A stretch of DNA of 64,000 nucleotides from Sinonovacula constricta (GCA_007844125.1 CM017557.1:59487514-59551513); one strand, 5' to 3'. Shown: positions 39,229 through 54,612, counted from the stretch's first letter. A program made the numbers and translations. The notes: a model not told the origin generated them from the sequence alone.

Positions 39229-39309
39229 TGACGTCATTGCGTCTAGCTAATCGGAACTTCTTGGGTACCCGAGGATATCCGAAAATAAATCTAACGTCAC
39301 ATGACGTCA
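39229..39309 (+). promoter_or_regulatory. Two CRE palindromes upstream of the AKAP-like gene
   Basis: TGACGTCA occurs at 39,229-39,236 and 39,302-39,309, with a half-site-like AACGTCAC at 39,293. They lie about 151 and 78 bp before the proposed ATG. TGACGTCA is the full CREB/ATF binding site, so cAMP control of a PKA-anchoring gene would be consistent. Function is inferred. Confidence 0.5.
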
Positions 39310-39379
39310 TATTGTTAAGCTACTTAGCAACTCATGACTCCTTAAGATCTACACTGCTTTTGAAAGAGTGACTGAGAAA

Positions 39380-41205
39380 ATGGGCTGTTTTCAAGGAATT
39401 TCAAAGCGAGTGAGTAACACAACTTTATTGAAAAACTCGTGTGTAGATTGATCATGAAGAAATGTTGTTTGTTTGTTTTTTGTTTGTTTGTTATTGTATT
39501 TTTTTTACAACAGACTTCTAGAACTAGTGCGCCACCAACGCAATGTTCATATTCTGCCTTAATTGAATGCATATTAAGATATTTTTCGATATTATTAATT
39601 TTACCAAAATGATGTACATGAATTATGCGACTTTTTCCTTTACTTTTTTAAAAATGCATTTTGGAACGAGGCTGTAAAACAAGTTGTAATTCTATATTTA
39701 TTTTATGATATCTAGGTCTATGTGAAAAACTTGTTAGTTATATCTTACGAACTAACTTAACAAATATTTTATAATGGTCGGTATGAAATCAAATACATTG
39801 TAAAATACATCATAAAAATGTTGCTATGTTTCCCGCCAGTTTGACGAGTTCCTCTCCCGGTTCCGTGGCTGTTGTACCTGGACCCGTCGCAGGGTAGTCC
39901 CTACTGAGTCGGTGGTCCCAGAGGAATCCGGTACGTCACATGGGGAAGTTGTTGCAACATATAGACTGACAACGCTTTATTACTATCGTTAAAGCAACAA
40001 TAAATGTGCTGCAAAATCGCACCTTTTTTCTTCTGATTTATAGTATAATACAAATATTACGATATCAAGAACACGTGTAATAATAATCTCATTTTACAAT
40101 TATGAATGGACGTCGGTCGCAAACAATCTATTTACTGCCCCAATGAACAATTTTGAATAAAAACAAAAATATATTAAATTATTAGCTTCTTATTTTCGAT
40201 AAATACTTTATTTTTATAAATATTATATATGAAATATATAAACATAAAATATAAAGATATATAAGAAATCTCAATCCATTTTTCTTACTGTGTATACACA
40301 CATCGGTGCCTGCTGTCCTTAAAGTTAACTCTTTATTTCCCGCCCCGCAGCTCCCGAGCAGCCCGAGCCACAGGGAGACGATGTCTCTTGCTCCAGCTCC
40401 CTGGAAGGTAAGTTGGATAAGCTATGGTTAACAATAAAATGGAACGATATTACGATTTCCATATTTGAGAAACATTTTTCGACCGATCGATTTGATTATT
40501 ATTGCAAATTGATTTATTGATAAAATAAATACTTTGCTATAACATAAAAGTGTTTTATTGAGAAAATAAAATAATTTGAAATTGTGTTCAAGCGGACAAG
40601 TGTAGCAGTTTCACTGGTTGTTCGTTCAATTTCTATAGCTCAGTTGTTAGAGCGACTCGCTAGTATTGGGGACGTCTGTGGTTCGAATCCCGGTGGAGGC
40701 TCACCTTTTCCGCTCCTCTTACACAAGTATAACATATTTATTTCCAAATCTGTGATAAGTTGACTTATTATGCCATGGTTATGTATGTATATGTGACATT
40801 CTAGAGTTCGTGGATGCATTGGTAAAAGAGTCCTTGACCCACATTGTCCAGGACTTGGAGGCCGAGAGGTGAGACAGTTTTTGTGCTTGTTAACAATCAA
40901 CAAAGTGAAAATAATAAAATTTACTCTGCACGTCTATCTCAATGGTGTATGCCTGTAAAAACGCCTGAATTGTCAACACACTTAAAAACTATCACGACCA
41001 TATACTTGTTAAAATAAAAAATAACACATGTAAAAAAAGTACTAAATAATCGGCAGCCTTTTTGAAGCCTTTCTGTTCATATCTCTTGACGTACGACACT
41101 AGTAAACACATTGATACTGGCAAAACAATTTGACACCACCATTGTCTATAGAAAGATTAATGTGTACAGTTATAAGTATATTGTTTGTTTTACAGGGCCT
41201 GTTAG
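39380..41205 (+). CDS. Small acylated protein with AKAP-type helix (smAKAP/AKAP18-alpha-like architecture), five exons
   Basis: Proposed exons: 39,380-39,409, 39,840-39,930, 40,351-40,407, 40,805-40,868 and 41,196-41,205. Donors are GTGAGT, GTACGT, GTAAGT and GTGAGA; acceptors end CCGCCAG, CCCCGCAG, ATTCTAG and TTTTACAG. Phases 0, 1, 1 and 2 agree throughout, giving 83 residues. The N terminus MGCFQGISKR fits an N-myristoylation signal (Gly2, Gly6) with Cys3 for palmitoylation and a basic patch; RFRGCCTW adds two cysteines. A Pro/Glu-rich linker follows. The C-terminal FVDALVKESLTHIVQDLEAE fits the spacing of the PKA regulatory-subunit binding helix (V..LV..SL..IV..L). Vertebrate smAKAP and AKAP18-alpha are also tiny, dually acylated and carry one such helix. 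This is resemblance of architecture; homology is not shown. Confidence 0.55.
40632..40702 (+). other. tRNA-like sequence (SINE head or tRNA pseudogene)
   Basis: TAGCTCAGTTGTTAGAGCG (A-box region) and GGTTCGAATCCCGG (B-box, T-arm) are spaced as in a tRNA of about 72 nt. The two ends do not pair as an acceptor stem, so it is a tRNA-derived SINE head or pseudogene. It lies in intron 3 of the AKAP-like gene. Confidence 0.6.
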
Positions 41206-41308
41206 ACGAGTATTATCATTAGTAAGTATTGGTTTAATACATTTTCGCAAATGAATGAATAATAACAGCAATTCATTTTCTACTCTCACATAATTGTCAT
41301 TGAATTGA

Positions 41309-41310
<2 letters not shown>

Positions 41311-41346
<36 letters not shown>
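41311..41346. repeat. Poly(T) tract of about 36 nt
   Basis: An uninterrupted T run about 100 bp after the AKAP-like stop codon. It may be the tail of a minus-strand retroposed sequence. Confidence 0.7.
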
Positions 41347-41349
<3 letters not shown>

Positions 41350-41891
41350 AAGAATGATTTGGAAAGGCTTTTTGCCTACTCTTTACATCCTTAATGTCAT
41401 CTAATTGTGATTTTAAAATGTGCTTCCCTAGCTTTGGTGTGTTTTCAAGTAATTACCACAAAATATATCTGTCAGTTCTTTATCTTTTACCGTCATACTT
41501 TGTGGATATCAGTCGATTCCAATCATCCCATCTTTGTTCTTTTTCTTTCTTCTGTGAGTATTTCACGACTGGTTGCATAATTGGTTAAATGAAAAAATGG
41601 CTCAAAAAGCAAACTTTATTCAACCAAAATTAACAATTAAATGAAAAACACTATATGAAACTAGTTTATTTATGAATCATCTTTAAAAGTGTGTCCTGTT
41701 TTTGGTTTAAAGAGTCAAAACCATTGCAATGGTTTTCAACTTGTTTAATCCTTGACATCTCAACAACCCAATGAAGCTTCGAACCGCGCATGCGCAATGT
41801 GTAATACATCCGTCTTTTCAATCGGAACTCCAATGGTAATTCCGTCCTCGGGACAACCATCCCTCGAATGTATCCGGTGCAAAATACTTAC

Positions 41892-42221
41892 TGAAACCAC
41901 AATCGTTTTGTTCGCCTGAAGTCGGAAGAAGAATATGCCTATGTAGTTCGCATAAAACATAAATACTGTCATCGTTTGACAGCTGCGTGTCTGCTGCGCT
42001 GGGTAAATTAAAATCGGATGATTTAAATTTCTAGCCGTCACAAATTGATGTTTTACTGGCATCGTACTGTAGTAAGCTGTCACCCGAGCTGCCATCTTTA
42101 TTTTGACGTCTGTCTCAAAAGAAGTCCCATTTAGGGAAATGACCGAGGTGATCCGACTACCTACATACATCCGAGAGATGATTCGTGAATTACTCGAGGT
42201 GTTCCGATTGCCGTCTGTCAT
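41892..42221 (-). CDS. Candidate first exon of an unknown gene
   Basis: A minus-strand frame opens at 42,221 (alternative start 42,095, AAGATGGCAGC, a better context). It stays open for 110 codons to a strong donor, TTTCA|GTAAGTATT, at 41,891. It has no recognised domain; a hydrophobic stretch (TVFMFYANYIGIFFF) could be a membrane segment. The palindrome GCGCATGCGC lies nearby at about 41,788. No following exon was identified, so this may be chance. Confidence 0.25.
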
Positions 42222-45060
42222 AAACAGTACAGTAGTAAATTGCTAGAAAATGACGCAGTAACTTAAATAGATAGTGAGTGTTTTCATTCTGATGTTTATA
42301 ACCACTTTCTTGGAAAGTTTGAGGTATTTAGATCATAGTATTAATGTTTTGGAGATAAAAAAGTATAAATATGAAATTAAAACTTGAGTTTGGCAACAAA
42401 TCTTAACCGAGAAATGTTTCTGTCAGATTTCCGGTTACATACGCTAAGTGTTGGTCGTGCTTCATTTACTTTACAATAAACTTTTATAAAGACTTTTCTT
42501 TTGCTTGCCAAGCTTTGTATCTTACTAACAAACTGGGTACTTAGATTAAATGTCCTACTTCAGTAAAGTACTTAAAACAACAGCGTACTTATGGTTCATT
42601 GTTTATTGTGTCACCTTGCTAACGAAATCACTCGAAGCTTAAACTTGATTTTGACTTCGACAAATTAAACTCATATAACAGACATGCAATTTCTCTCAAC
42701 CACTATTTTTAAGATACGTTAATTGTAACTTTGATTTCTCTATTTCAGACTGTTTGCTGTAAAAACAACAACAACAACAACGCCATGTGTAAAGAGTAAA
42801 AAAATATCCAAAACCGAAATTTACAAAAAAAGTTGTACTTTTATTATTTTTAATTATGTTTTTTGTTGTTGTTTGTTTTATGTGTTTTTTCATAAAAGAA
42901 AAAAAATATACAAAAAAATCGCTGATAAGATAACAGAAATCATCTGTTATTCTTGTCTTATTTTTTAAAATAAAATTGTTTGGTTAACAAAGTAAAAAAC
43001 GTTGTTCTAAAAGCAACAACATAAAAATCGTTGTATAACCATTTATACTGGAATTGTTTGTTTAATTTTTTCTATCAATCTGGGGATTGATTTCAATAAA
43101 ATAATTAAAAAAATCACCTTTTGTTGTCCTTCGGCCCTTGCTTCAAAAATAACATTTAAAAATAAACGACAATTACTTCTCATTAACAGAAAATTAAAAT
43201 AAATGCTGACCATTGATTGTGAGCTTACCTGTGCATTAAACGCTTAATCAGGTATACTAAATACATTTTAGGTCTTTATTAAATTTGTTGTATGTTTGCT
43301 ACCCTTTTCATACTTTTACATAGGATCTCTTACATTTAACTTACAATCATTCTGCAAGTAGATTAAAGTTTCTAGTTATTATTCTATAAGTGATTTCAAA
43401 TACGCTACACTTTCATATCTTCATAAAATTAGTAATATTAATTCCCTAAAAATGGAATAAGATTGAACGCTTAAATTTTGTTTTTGTTTAGTGAATTAAT
43501 TATTTCTCCGATTTTCTTAATGAATGAGGCAGAACCATACTTATTAACGCAAAAAAATGTTATTTTATTTTGGATAAATGTTGTTACATTTACCCCTTTC
43601 ATTTCACAATCTTATTCTTTGACTTTTACTTTTGTTTAGCTCAAACTGCAACAGGAAATCAGACTTTATACACTGAATATTTTATGCTAATACCTTGTTA
43701 TATGAAACAGTAAATTTGCCTTGGTATGCTTAAATTTTCGTTCTTATTCATAATCGTTGCGACAGGCCCACAATATGTCACATTTAGCAACTGTGTGCTG
43801 TCTGGTACTGGTTTCTGCTGTTAGAATGCAGGGATTCATTCTATCAGAAAACAATAGGGGTATGAATATAACTTTAGAAACAGTTGAGTTTGTTTGAATA
43901 TTGTTTTTAAATAAAAACAATTAAATCATATATTTTTAAAGACTTTTTTTAAATTCTCATTAAAATTTATAAATATTCATTAATGCTAATTTGCACAATT
44001 GACTTACGGCCATAATGCCATTCAATAACCTTTAACTGAGTACCTGTTGTATACTTCTATCTCCATTTGTGGAAAAAGCTATGACCATTTTTCTAAAAAT
44101 ACCATCTGTCTTATTAAACTTACTAAAGCATTGACAAATAAACTATTTGTGTAAAAAGCGCATTGGGCATCGTAATTTTAGCCTACGTAATAAATAATTC
44201 AGGTCTGCGATTCCTCGTAAAATACATTCAAGGGCGGATCAAGCAGGCGGGTGGGGTCTAGGGGTAGACACCCCTCCCCCACCCACCCACACACCACCCC
44301 AAATTATGAATCCGCCCCTGCTTTCAGTTTTCTATTAGGTATATTTACTAACTAGCAGACAGGACCATTAAAACATAATTTTGCCGTATTTAGATGTAAA
44401 AGTAGAATAAAGATGACAATTTTTCGGTAAGAAAGTCATAGTTAATAAAATTATTATATTGTACAATTATCGATTTTAGGAGTTTTGAAAATAGAATGAA
44501 ACTACCTCACACTATTAAACTTTTCAAAACACTTAAATAGTAAATATCACTGCTTGTTAGTTATACAATAATTCAAGACACGTACAGATAAAAACAAACA
44601 AAACAACAATAAAACAACAACAAAAAGGGGGTGGGTGGGGTGGGGCAAACAGGTAAGAGCAATCGGTTGCGTTTGACAAAGTGCAATATAATATGTACAC
44701 GACCGTGATATAGTGGTAATGCTTTGTATTAATATATTTAATGTAGTTTCATTTATATAATTCCCAAATGCATGTAAAGCTGAGCTTTATGATTTTATAC
44801 AAAAAACTACTTTATTTTAATTTCAGAGACAACCCAAATTTATGTACAATGAGAACATCGGAGATGACCTTTAAAATGCTAAGTCAGTGACAATAAATAG
44901 TTTAGAAGAAAAAAAATGTTTCTATAATTTATGCGACCACGTTTTATTATTTTAGGCACGCCGGCATTTACGGTATATTAATCGGGACAAAATGTGTTTA
45001 TAAAAATTACTAAAATATACATATAAGTATGTTGTACACATTTAAGAGGTGAGTGTGAGA
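42222..45060. other. Non-coding sequence with repeat fragments
   Basis: No gene. At about 43,858-44,100 there is a copy of the repeat also found at 21.55 kb. At 44,229-44,320 there is a short element with ends CAAGGGCGGATC and GAATCCGCCCCTG, near-inverted repeats, resembling a tiny MITE. Confidence 0.5.
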
Positions 45061-45069
45061 TGGATGCCC

Positions 45070-45365
45070 GTCTGTTGTTTGTTTGTTTGGCGGTTTTATC
45101 GTCCCACTAACACTCGTTCATCATATATAGTGCTGCGTTAACTTTATAAAACATGCCGTGGCCACCTGGCATGATACCCCAACCAGTCACATTATCCTGA
45201 CAGCGGCCCGGAAACTTCCCCTGTATTTTCCCAAGTGTTACCATTGATACTGTACTATCACCATTTTTACAACATTGGTGTGTCGCGGCCCAGTGTACCT
45301 CTTGTACCTGGAGCTGATATTCTACCGATTGAAGTACGAGGTCGGCTAAGTTGTCTTACTCGTAT
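45070..45365. repeat. GC-richer dispersed repeat
   Basis: A block with TTATCGTCCCACTAACACTC, GTGGCCACCTGGCATGATAC, GCGGCCCGGAAACTTCCCC and CTGGAGCTGATATTCTACC. It differs in composition from its surroundings and has no coding frame. I infer a dispersed element; no second copy is in this window. Confidence 0.35.
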
Positions 45366-45489
45366 ATCCAAATCACAGGATGACATAACATTGATTTCCT
45401 AGAAAACTCGTGTGAACCTGAATGCGACTGATATTGCCACCACTGTGACACTTCCAAATAAAGAACCTGCCATTTCGAACAGTTCGATT

Positions 45490-45604
45490 GTCAAGATCTG
45501 CTGATAATGACGTGTGCTTTCATTGATGAACAGAGCGGCATTCGTAAAATACATGTCATGTTTATGACGGGTGATGACCAGTACAGCGTACGTTTACTAT
45601 AAAT
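45490..45604 (+). promoter_or_regulatory. Conserved TATA promoter of the W/R-repeat peptide gene
   Basis: TATAAAT at 45,598-45,604. The preceding sequence (CATGTCATG, TGACGGGTGATG, CAGCGTACGTTTACTATAAA) aligns over about 110 bp with the inverted paralogue promoter at 35,472-35,590. This conservation exceeds that of the intronic sequence. Confidence 0.6.
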
Positions 45605-45629
45605 GGACCGTCCACGCTTCTTTCTCGAT

Positions 45630-48853
<3,224 letters not shown>

Positions 48854-48864
48854 AGTGGAGAGCG

Positions 48865-48874
48865 GTGACGTCAC
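48865..48874 (+). promoter_or_regulatory. CRE palindrome in the 3' UTR of the W/R-repeat gene
   Basis: GTGACGTCAC lies 12 bp after the stop codon and is conserved in the inverted paralogue (34,253-34,262). The following GAGCATTTAACTG is also conserved in both copies. Confidence 0.35.
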
Positions 48875-50430
48875 TGCTTCAAATATTCGAGCATTTAACT
48901 GCTTTCAGTATTCATACTCATTAAAAATACGCCTCATAACCAACTGTCTTGCTTTTAATGTTGTATTCCATTTTAATTTTTAGTTATGCATTTACAGGTA
49001 CGAAAATATATAAAAAAAATGAAATGTAATGACATATACCTGCTAGTGTTTTCTGTGCTTATTACATACTCTTAGAGTTATGATCAATTTAATTATATGT
49101 TAATATTAAGACAATAATTAATTATTTATAATTGACAGTTATTATCATTTATTAACCCTTTTGATAAACTTTTAATAAAGTTATACAAATGCACTTTTAT
49201 TAATAAATGTTAAAAGTATTACAATAACAAAACAATAACAACGATTATTAAATAACTACACGTTATTAGTCGTAAAAAAAAGCACCTGCCACGTTCACTA
49301 ACACGACGGCCTGCTTTAAAACAGTTCCAATAACTATATTACTTTTTCGGCCTCGTGTCGAAAAGTGAAATAGATATAAAGCCCGCATTTAAAGTAATTT
49401 GCTTAGCTAATAAGGCAGGACCAAAAATGATATAAATTTCAGCAAGAAGCTCTGGGAAATGGCAGTCATTTTGTTTTAATTCTGTCTATGTGTAGACGCC
49501 GACAGGTTGTATAAATTTAAGAAACAAATATTCTCAGTTTTCAAACATTCACAGCATGAATTGGTAGTGTTTAACCGAATGTGTTATAAATTTACAACGT
49601 GTAAATTTCACAAAAACACAAACAAGCATTTTCTGACTTGGATTAATGCAAAAAATAACTAAGTATTAAATGTAAAATGTTATAAGTACATTGTACATAA
49701 AGTTATTTAAGAAAAGTGTCAAAAAATAAGATAAACTGGCGAATGTATGCCTTTGATAGCTCGGAATGAAGAACGAATAAAGATTTAATAAGTTGCCTGT
49801 GTGTCGCATTCAAATGCATATGGCCACATAACAGTCGATTTATTGTACCCTAAAACTAAATGTAAAAACACCCACGCTAACAACAACCACGCTAACAACA
49901 TCAATAAATACGGAGTTCATATTGAAAACTTGTTTTGCATATTTTGAAGTAGACTTTTTCAGTTTTGGTTTTCAAGGAATATTTATAATTTTATTTTTAT
50001 TTTAATGTTAAAAGTATAACAATAACAAAACAATAACAACGATGATTAAATTACTAAACGTTATTAGTCGTATAAAAAAGCACATGCCACGTTCAATAAC
50101 ACGACGGCCTGATATATTACCACAAGTTATTTTGGATATATTATTAATTATAGAATATTAAAAAAGTTTATATTAATGTGTTTATATATTTAAAATGGCA
50201 AATTGGAATTTAAATAAAGTAAACAACAGCTATGTACATTTTCATTTATTATTTTATTTAATAATAATGTAAGACAAATAATCATAGTCATAATAAAAAT
50301 TGGCTTCAAATTCAATTCCGTCATTTACTGTTTCTCTGGAGTAAGTCCAAGGAACAAAAACAACAAAACAAACATCATGCAGAGCGCACATAAAACTTGG
50401 ATACATGTTAGTAGGATAAAACGGGGGTAC
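48875..50430. repeat. AT-rich flank with a 115-bp direct repeat
   Basis: About 49,207-49,320 and 50,006-50,117 share AACAAAACAATAACAACGAT, CGTTATTAGTCGTA and CACGACGGCCTG, in direct orientation about 800 bp apart. The first part aligns with the inverted segment near 34.15 kb. No gene. The left Polinton terminus may lie here or just beyond, but no inverted repeat can be defined without the right end. Confidence 0.5.
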
Positions 50431-50800
50431 TCGCGGCCATCTTGGATTTGGTGGATGTATGAAATATAGGGGTTTCCGCCATCTTGGTGGATATGTTGGA
50501 GGATTTGGTGGATGCAACCGCCATCTTGGATTTTGAAGGATGTATGAAATATATGGGGTTGTCTGGTGGATGCATTGGTGGATGCACCGATGGTGGATGT
50601 ATGAAATATATAGGGTAGCTATTTTGGTGGATGTAGAGGTGTGTGGGGTATGTCCTAGCATGTTCTATTTAATCCATCATTTTTAACAAATATATAGGTG
50701 GGGTATGTTTTATAATATTAAGAGCTTTTACCAGTTAGTTGAAGTTTACAAGTTGATGATGGATGTATGAAATATATAGGGTAGTTATTTTGGTGGATGC
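50430..50800. repeat. Degenerate repeat of GGTGGATGTATGAAATATA and CCGCCATCTTGG
   Basis: Irregular units combine GGTGGATG, TATGAAATATA and CCGCCATCTTGG (three occurrences between 50,435 and 50,530). The array lies 180-550 bp upstream of the MAQAQ ORF. The minus-strand open frame across it is repetitive. Confidence 0.7.
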
Positions 50801-50981
50801 TTAGTTAATAAGTCCCCCATTTAAAATAAATTAACCCTTAGTATTTTAGTTGAAGTTTGCAAGTTGAACTGGTCAGTTCGTTTCTGGTTTTATTTTCGTT
50901 ATATGTTGCAATACAGTTTAGTCGGTGAACGGATTTCGCCATTTTATTGATGTTGTGATATAAGTATATTAACAAGCGACC

Positions 50982-51272
50982 ATGGCTCAAGCTCAGTTAA
51001 ACCTTGTTGATAAAGCATGGAGTGAACTTAACAACTATGGATTTGAAACTGTGACCTGGTCTCCTGTGAATAATAGTATAACGTGTCAGCTTAACGATAT
51101 GTATTCACTTATAATATATAGAAAACCCCATAATGTAAGTTTAACCTTGAGAAAAGGCACTCAAACGATGTCTCTCTCTCATGATTTGCTTCAAACGTTG
51201 TGTGATTTAAGAGAAAGTATTCAGTTATTAGCCTCATTTCTAGAGGGACAGTCGAAAGAACAAGTACAATGA
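50982..51272 (+). CDS. MAQAQ-type small protein, unknown function
   Basis: An intact 96-residue frame from ATGGCTCAAGC to TGA. It has no signal peptide, membrane segment or recognised domain; the C-terminal third (TLCDLRESIQLLASFLEG) is predicted to be helical. A frameshifted homologue at 30.7-31.0 kb conserves the beginning, the VTW-x-P/ITC-x-L middle and the C-terminal helix. The stop codon overlaps the ATG of the BIR gene (ATGA), so the two are translationally coupled neighbours, as is usual in compact viral genomes. I do not recognise the family. Confidence 0.65.
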   Translation: MAQAQLNLVDKAWSELNNYGFETVTWSPVNNSITCQLNDMYSLIIYRKPHNVSLTLRKGTQTMSLSHDLLQTLCDLRESIQLLASFLEGQSKEQVQ

Positions 51273-51403
51273 CAGAGTGCACCTCAGTTCGATTGGAGTT
51301 TAATTCTCTTGATATGAAGTTGTACGTCAACAGATTAAAGACATTTGATTTATGGTCGAGTCAAATCCAACCTAATAAGTTTGACTTGTGCTCTGCCGGT
51401 TTT

Positions 51404-53047
51404 TAGACTGGTGCGCATGCGCCAGTCTTAAGTAATGATGCTGTGAACTCAGCGACGCGCGGTTTTTAACATCGGGTGTATCATTGCGACCACGAGAGCG
51501 TATTCAAGTAGTTGTGCGGCATAAAAAGTAGTGCGTTTTTAGAAAACACAAATATTACGAAGAAATGCGAACCTTTGTAAGGAAATGCGACAAATAAAAA
51601 CAAGGAAACAATGTAATGTTGTTTTTCGAACAAATATAAAAGGATATTAAAAGAACGATTACAAACAAATCAGTCACGTGACAAGCGGGAGATAGCGTTG
51701 GTCGCCTTTTCGGATAGATCGGAGTGATTTTGAACGAGTTTCTGCTCAGCTTTCAAGGACCGTAAGTAAGTTGGCAAATATTTATGTTAATGCATTGTTG
51801 CGATCGACGTAAAAATTAGGATTGTAACTGTTTCAGTCTCTTAAGTTACGTGGGCCTTGTGCATTTCATTGTTGACACTACTTCAGTTGTGGCGGAAGCT
51901 GATCATAACTGCATTAGAACTAGAAGGTTTTTTATCGTTAACTTCAGATAATGCATTTTTCATAACGTTTGTGGTGTGTTGTTAGATTAATAAGCTAACT
52001 GACTTCGACATTTTTTTTGTCTTGAAATCTAGACCTAAATACAGGAGGCTACGATTATAAACAAATCAGTCACGTGACCAAAATTGCGGGAAAATCTAGC
52101 GTGGGTTGCCATTTTTGTAAGCTTCTGTGGATTGAGAGTTTCCTAAGCAATATTAAGGTAGCAGTGACATCCACTGGTGGAATGTATGTTACATATGTAC
52201 ATATATGTTACAATACTGATGACCGCAACCGTTCACGTAACATTCATGCTGTGCTTCTGTTGACAATCACTGTACTTCTATTGCATGAACCAATTACAAC
52301 AGCCAGGTTAATGGTTATCACCACGGTTCTGTATACTCAGGGATTTCAATAGCTTTCACTTTTGTTGAGAATTTCTTTGACAATTTTCAAGTGGTCATGA
52401 TCAGATTGACACAAGTCAAATCATGTGTTCACGAACTTAACTAATTGTAAAATTGCTTTAACTTCATTTCCATTTATTTACAAGGGTCCAATTAGTATAT
52501 ACTTCATTTTTTAAATGCTTTACATACTACATTTATGGTTATTATTGCAAAATTTGACCACTTATCCTGCGCTTCTGCATCAAAATGACCCCCAACCTAA
52601 GATTTAGGTGAGGTCAAAACTGGAAAACCTCAAATTTCCTTGCATCAAAATGCAAATATCTGGATCTGTTAAAATCCCTGAATATACTGAATTATTTGCT
52701 AATGTTGTTGATAGTGACTGTAACGTACAAACGAAAAGAACATACACGTAGTTTCATATGTTTCGAGTTATGGTATCTGTGCAGGAAAAGTTTGATTCTT
52801 TTGTTCTTCTCCACCTCTCTTTTGTTCATCTTCAAATGTTTTTCAAAGTTTTGTTACATTAAATTCTTATATGAAAACTACTAATTGTTATTCATTGCTC
52901 CCCTATGACAGCCAATGTAAGACCATCAACAGCAATCTTTCCAATTCCTTAATGTGCATTTCGCCGTTCAAGACATCTTGATTACTCCGTTGGAACTACG
53001 CTTTCAACCGGCGGCGCGCCAGTCTTCCAACGCTTTCAGCGCTTTGA
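51404..53047 (-). mobile_element. Helitron-like repeat, copy 2
   Basis: In element orientation (minus strand) it starts TCAAAGCGCTGAAAGCG at 53,047 and ends with the near-palindrome GACTGGCGCATGCGCACCAGTC at about 51,406. It is nearly identical to copy 3 and to copy 1 at 3.8 kb. It contains an open frame of 92 codons (52,074-52,352) with no known domain. Confidence 0.65.
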
Positions 53048-53049
53048 TT

Positions 53050-54612
53050 TAGACTGGTGCGCATGCGCCAGTCTTAAGTAACGATGCTGTGAACTCAGCG
53101 ACGCGCGGTTTTTAACATCGGGTGTATCATTGCGACCACGAGACCGTATTCAAGTAGTTGTGCGGCATAAGAAGTAGTGCGTTTTTAGAAAACACAAATA
53201 TTACGAAGGAATGCGAACCTTTGTAAGGAAATGCGACAAATAAAAACAAGGAAACAATGTAATGTTGTTTTTCGAACGAAAGGATATTAAAAGAACGAGT
53301 ACAAACAAATCAGTCACGTGACAAGCGGGAGATAGCGTTGGTCGTCATTTTGGATAGATCGGAGTGCTTTTGAACGAGTTTCTGCTCAGCTTTCAAGGAC
53401 CGTAAGTAAGTTGGCAAATATTTATGTTAATGCATTGTTGCGATCGACGTAAAAATTAGGATTGTAACTGTTTCAGTCTCTTAAGTTACGTGGGCCTTCT
53501 GCATTTCATTGTTGACACTACTTCAGTTGTGGCGGAAGCTGATCATAACTGCATTAGAACTAGAAGGTTTTTTATCGTTAACTTCAGATAATGCATTTTT
53601 CGTAACGTTTGTGGTGTGTTGTTAGTTTAATAAGCTAACTGACTTCGGCATTTTTTGTCTTGAAATCTAGACCTAAATACATGAGGCTACGATTATAAAC
53701 AAATCAGTCACGTGACCAAAATTGCGGGAAAATCTAGCGTGGGTTGCCATTTTTGTAAGCTTCTGTAGATTGAGAGTTTCCTAAGCAATATTAAGGTAGC
53801 AGTGACATCCACTGGTGGAATGTATGTTACATATGTACATATATGTTACAATACTGATGACCGCAACCGTTCACGTAACCTTCATGCTGTGCTTCTGTTG
53901 ACAATCACTGTACTTCTATTGCATGAACCAATTACAACAGCCAGGTTAATGGTTATCACCACGGTACTGTATACTCAGGGATTTCAATAGCTTTCACTTT
54001 TGTTGAGAATTTCTTTGACAATTTTCAAGGGGTCATGATCAGATTGACACAACTCAAATCATGTGTTCACGAACTTAAATAATTGTAAAAATTGCTTTAA
54101 CTTCATTTCCATATATTTACAAGGGTCCAATTAGTATTTACTTCATTTTTTAAATACTTTACATACTACATTTATGGTTATTCTTGCAAAATTTGACCAC
54201 TTATTCTGCGCTTCTGCATCAAAATGACCCCCAACCTAAGATTTAGGTGAGGTCAAAACTGGAAAACCTCAAATTTCCTTGCATCAAAATGCAAATATCT
54301 GGATCTGTTAAAATCCCTGAATATACTGAATTATTTGCTAATGTTGTTGATAGTGACTGTCACGTACAAACGAAAAGAACATACACGTAGTTTCATATGT
54401 TTCGAGTAATGATATCTGTGCAGGAAAAGTTTGATTCTTTTGTTCTTCTCCACCTCTCTTTTGTTCATCTTCAAATGTTTTTCAAAGTTTTGTTACATTA
54501 AATTCTTTCCAATTCCTTAATGTGCATTTCGCCGTTCAAGACATCTTGATTACTCCCTTGGAACTACGCTTTCAACCGGCGCGCCAGTCTTCCAACGCTT
54601 TCAGCGCTTTGA
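53050..54612 (-). mobile_element. Helitron-like repeat, copy 3, in tandem with copy 2
   Basis: Same orientation and boundaries as copy 2, joined to it with four bases (TTTA) between the shared termini. Relative to copies 1 and 2 it lacks about 70 bp (the segment after AAATTCTT at about 54,507). The repeated TCTT at the borders suggests a microhomology-mediated deletion. Confidence 0.65.

Noticed and set aside
40632..40702. Functional tRNA gene
   Set aside because: A- and B-box-like sequences are present, but the ends do not form an acceptor stem.
52074..52352. Conserved open frame (MTKIAGKSS...) in all three Helitron-like copies
   Set aside because: Conservation equals that of the surrounding repeat, copy 3 lacks the same start, and no domain is recognisable. 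Kept only as a note on the repeats.
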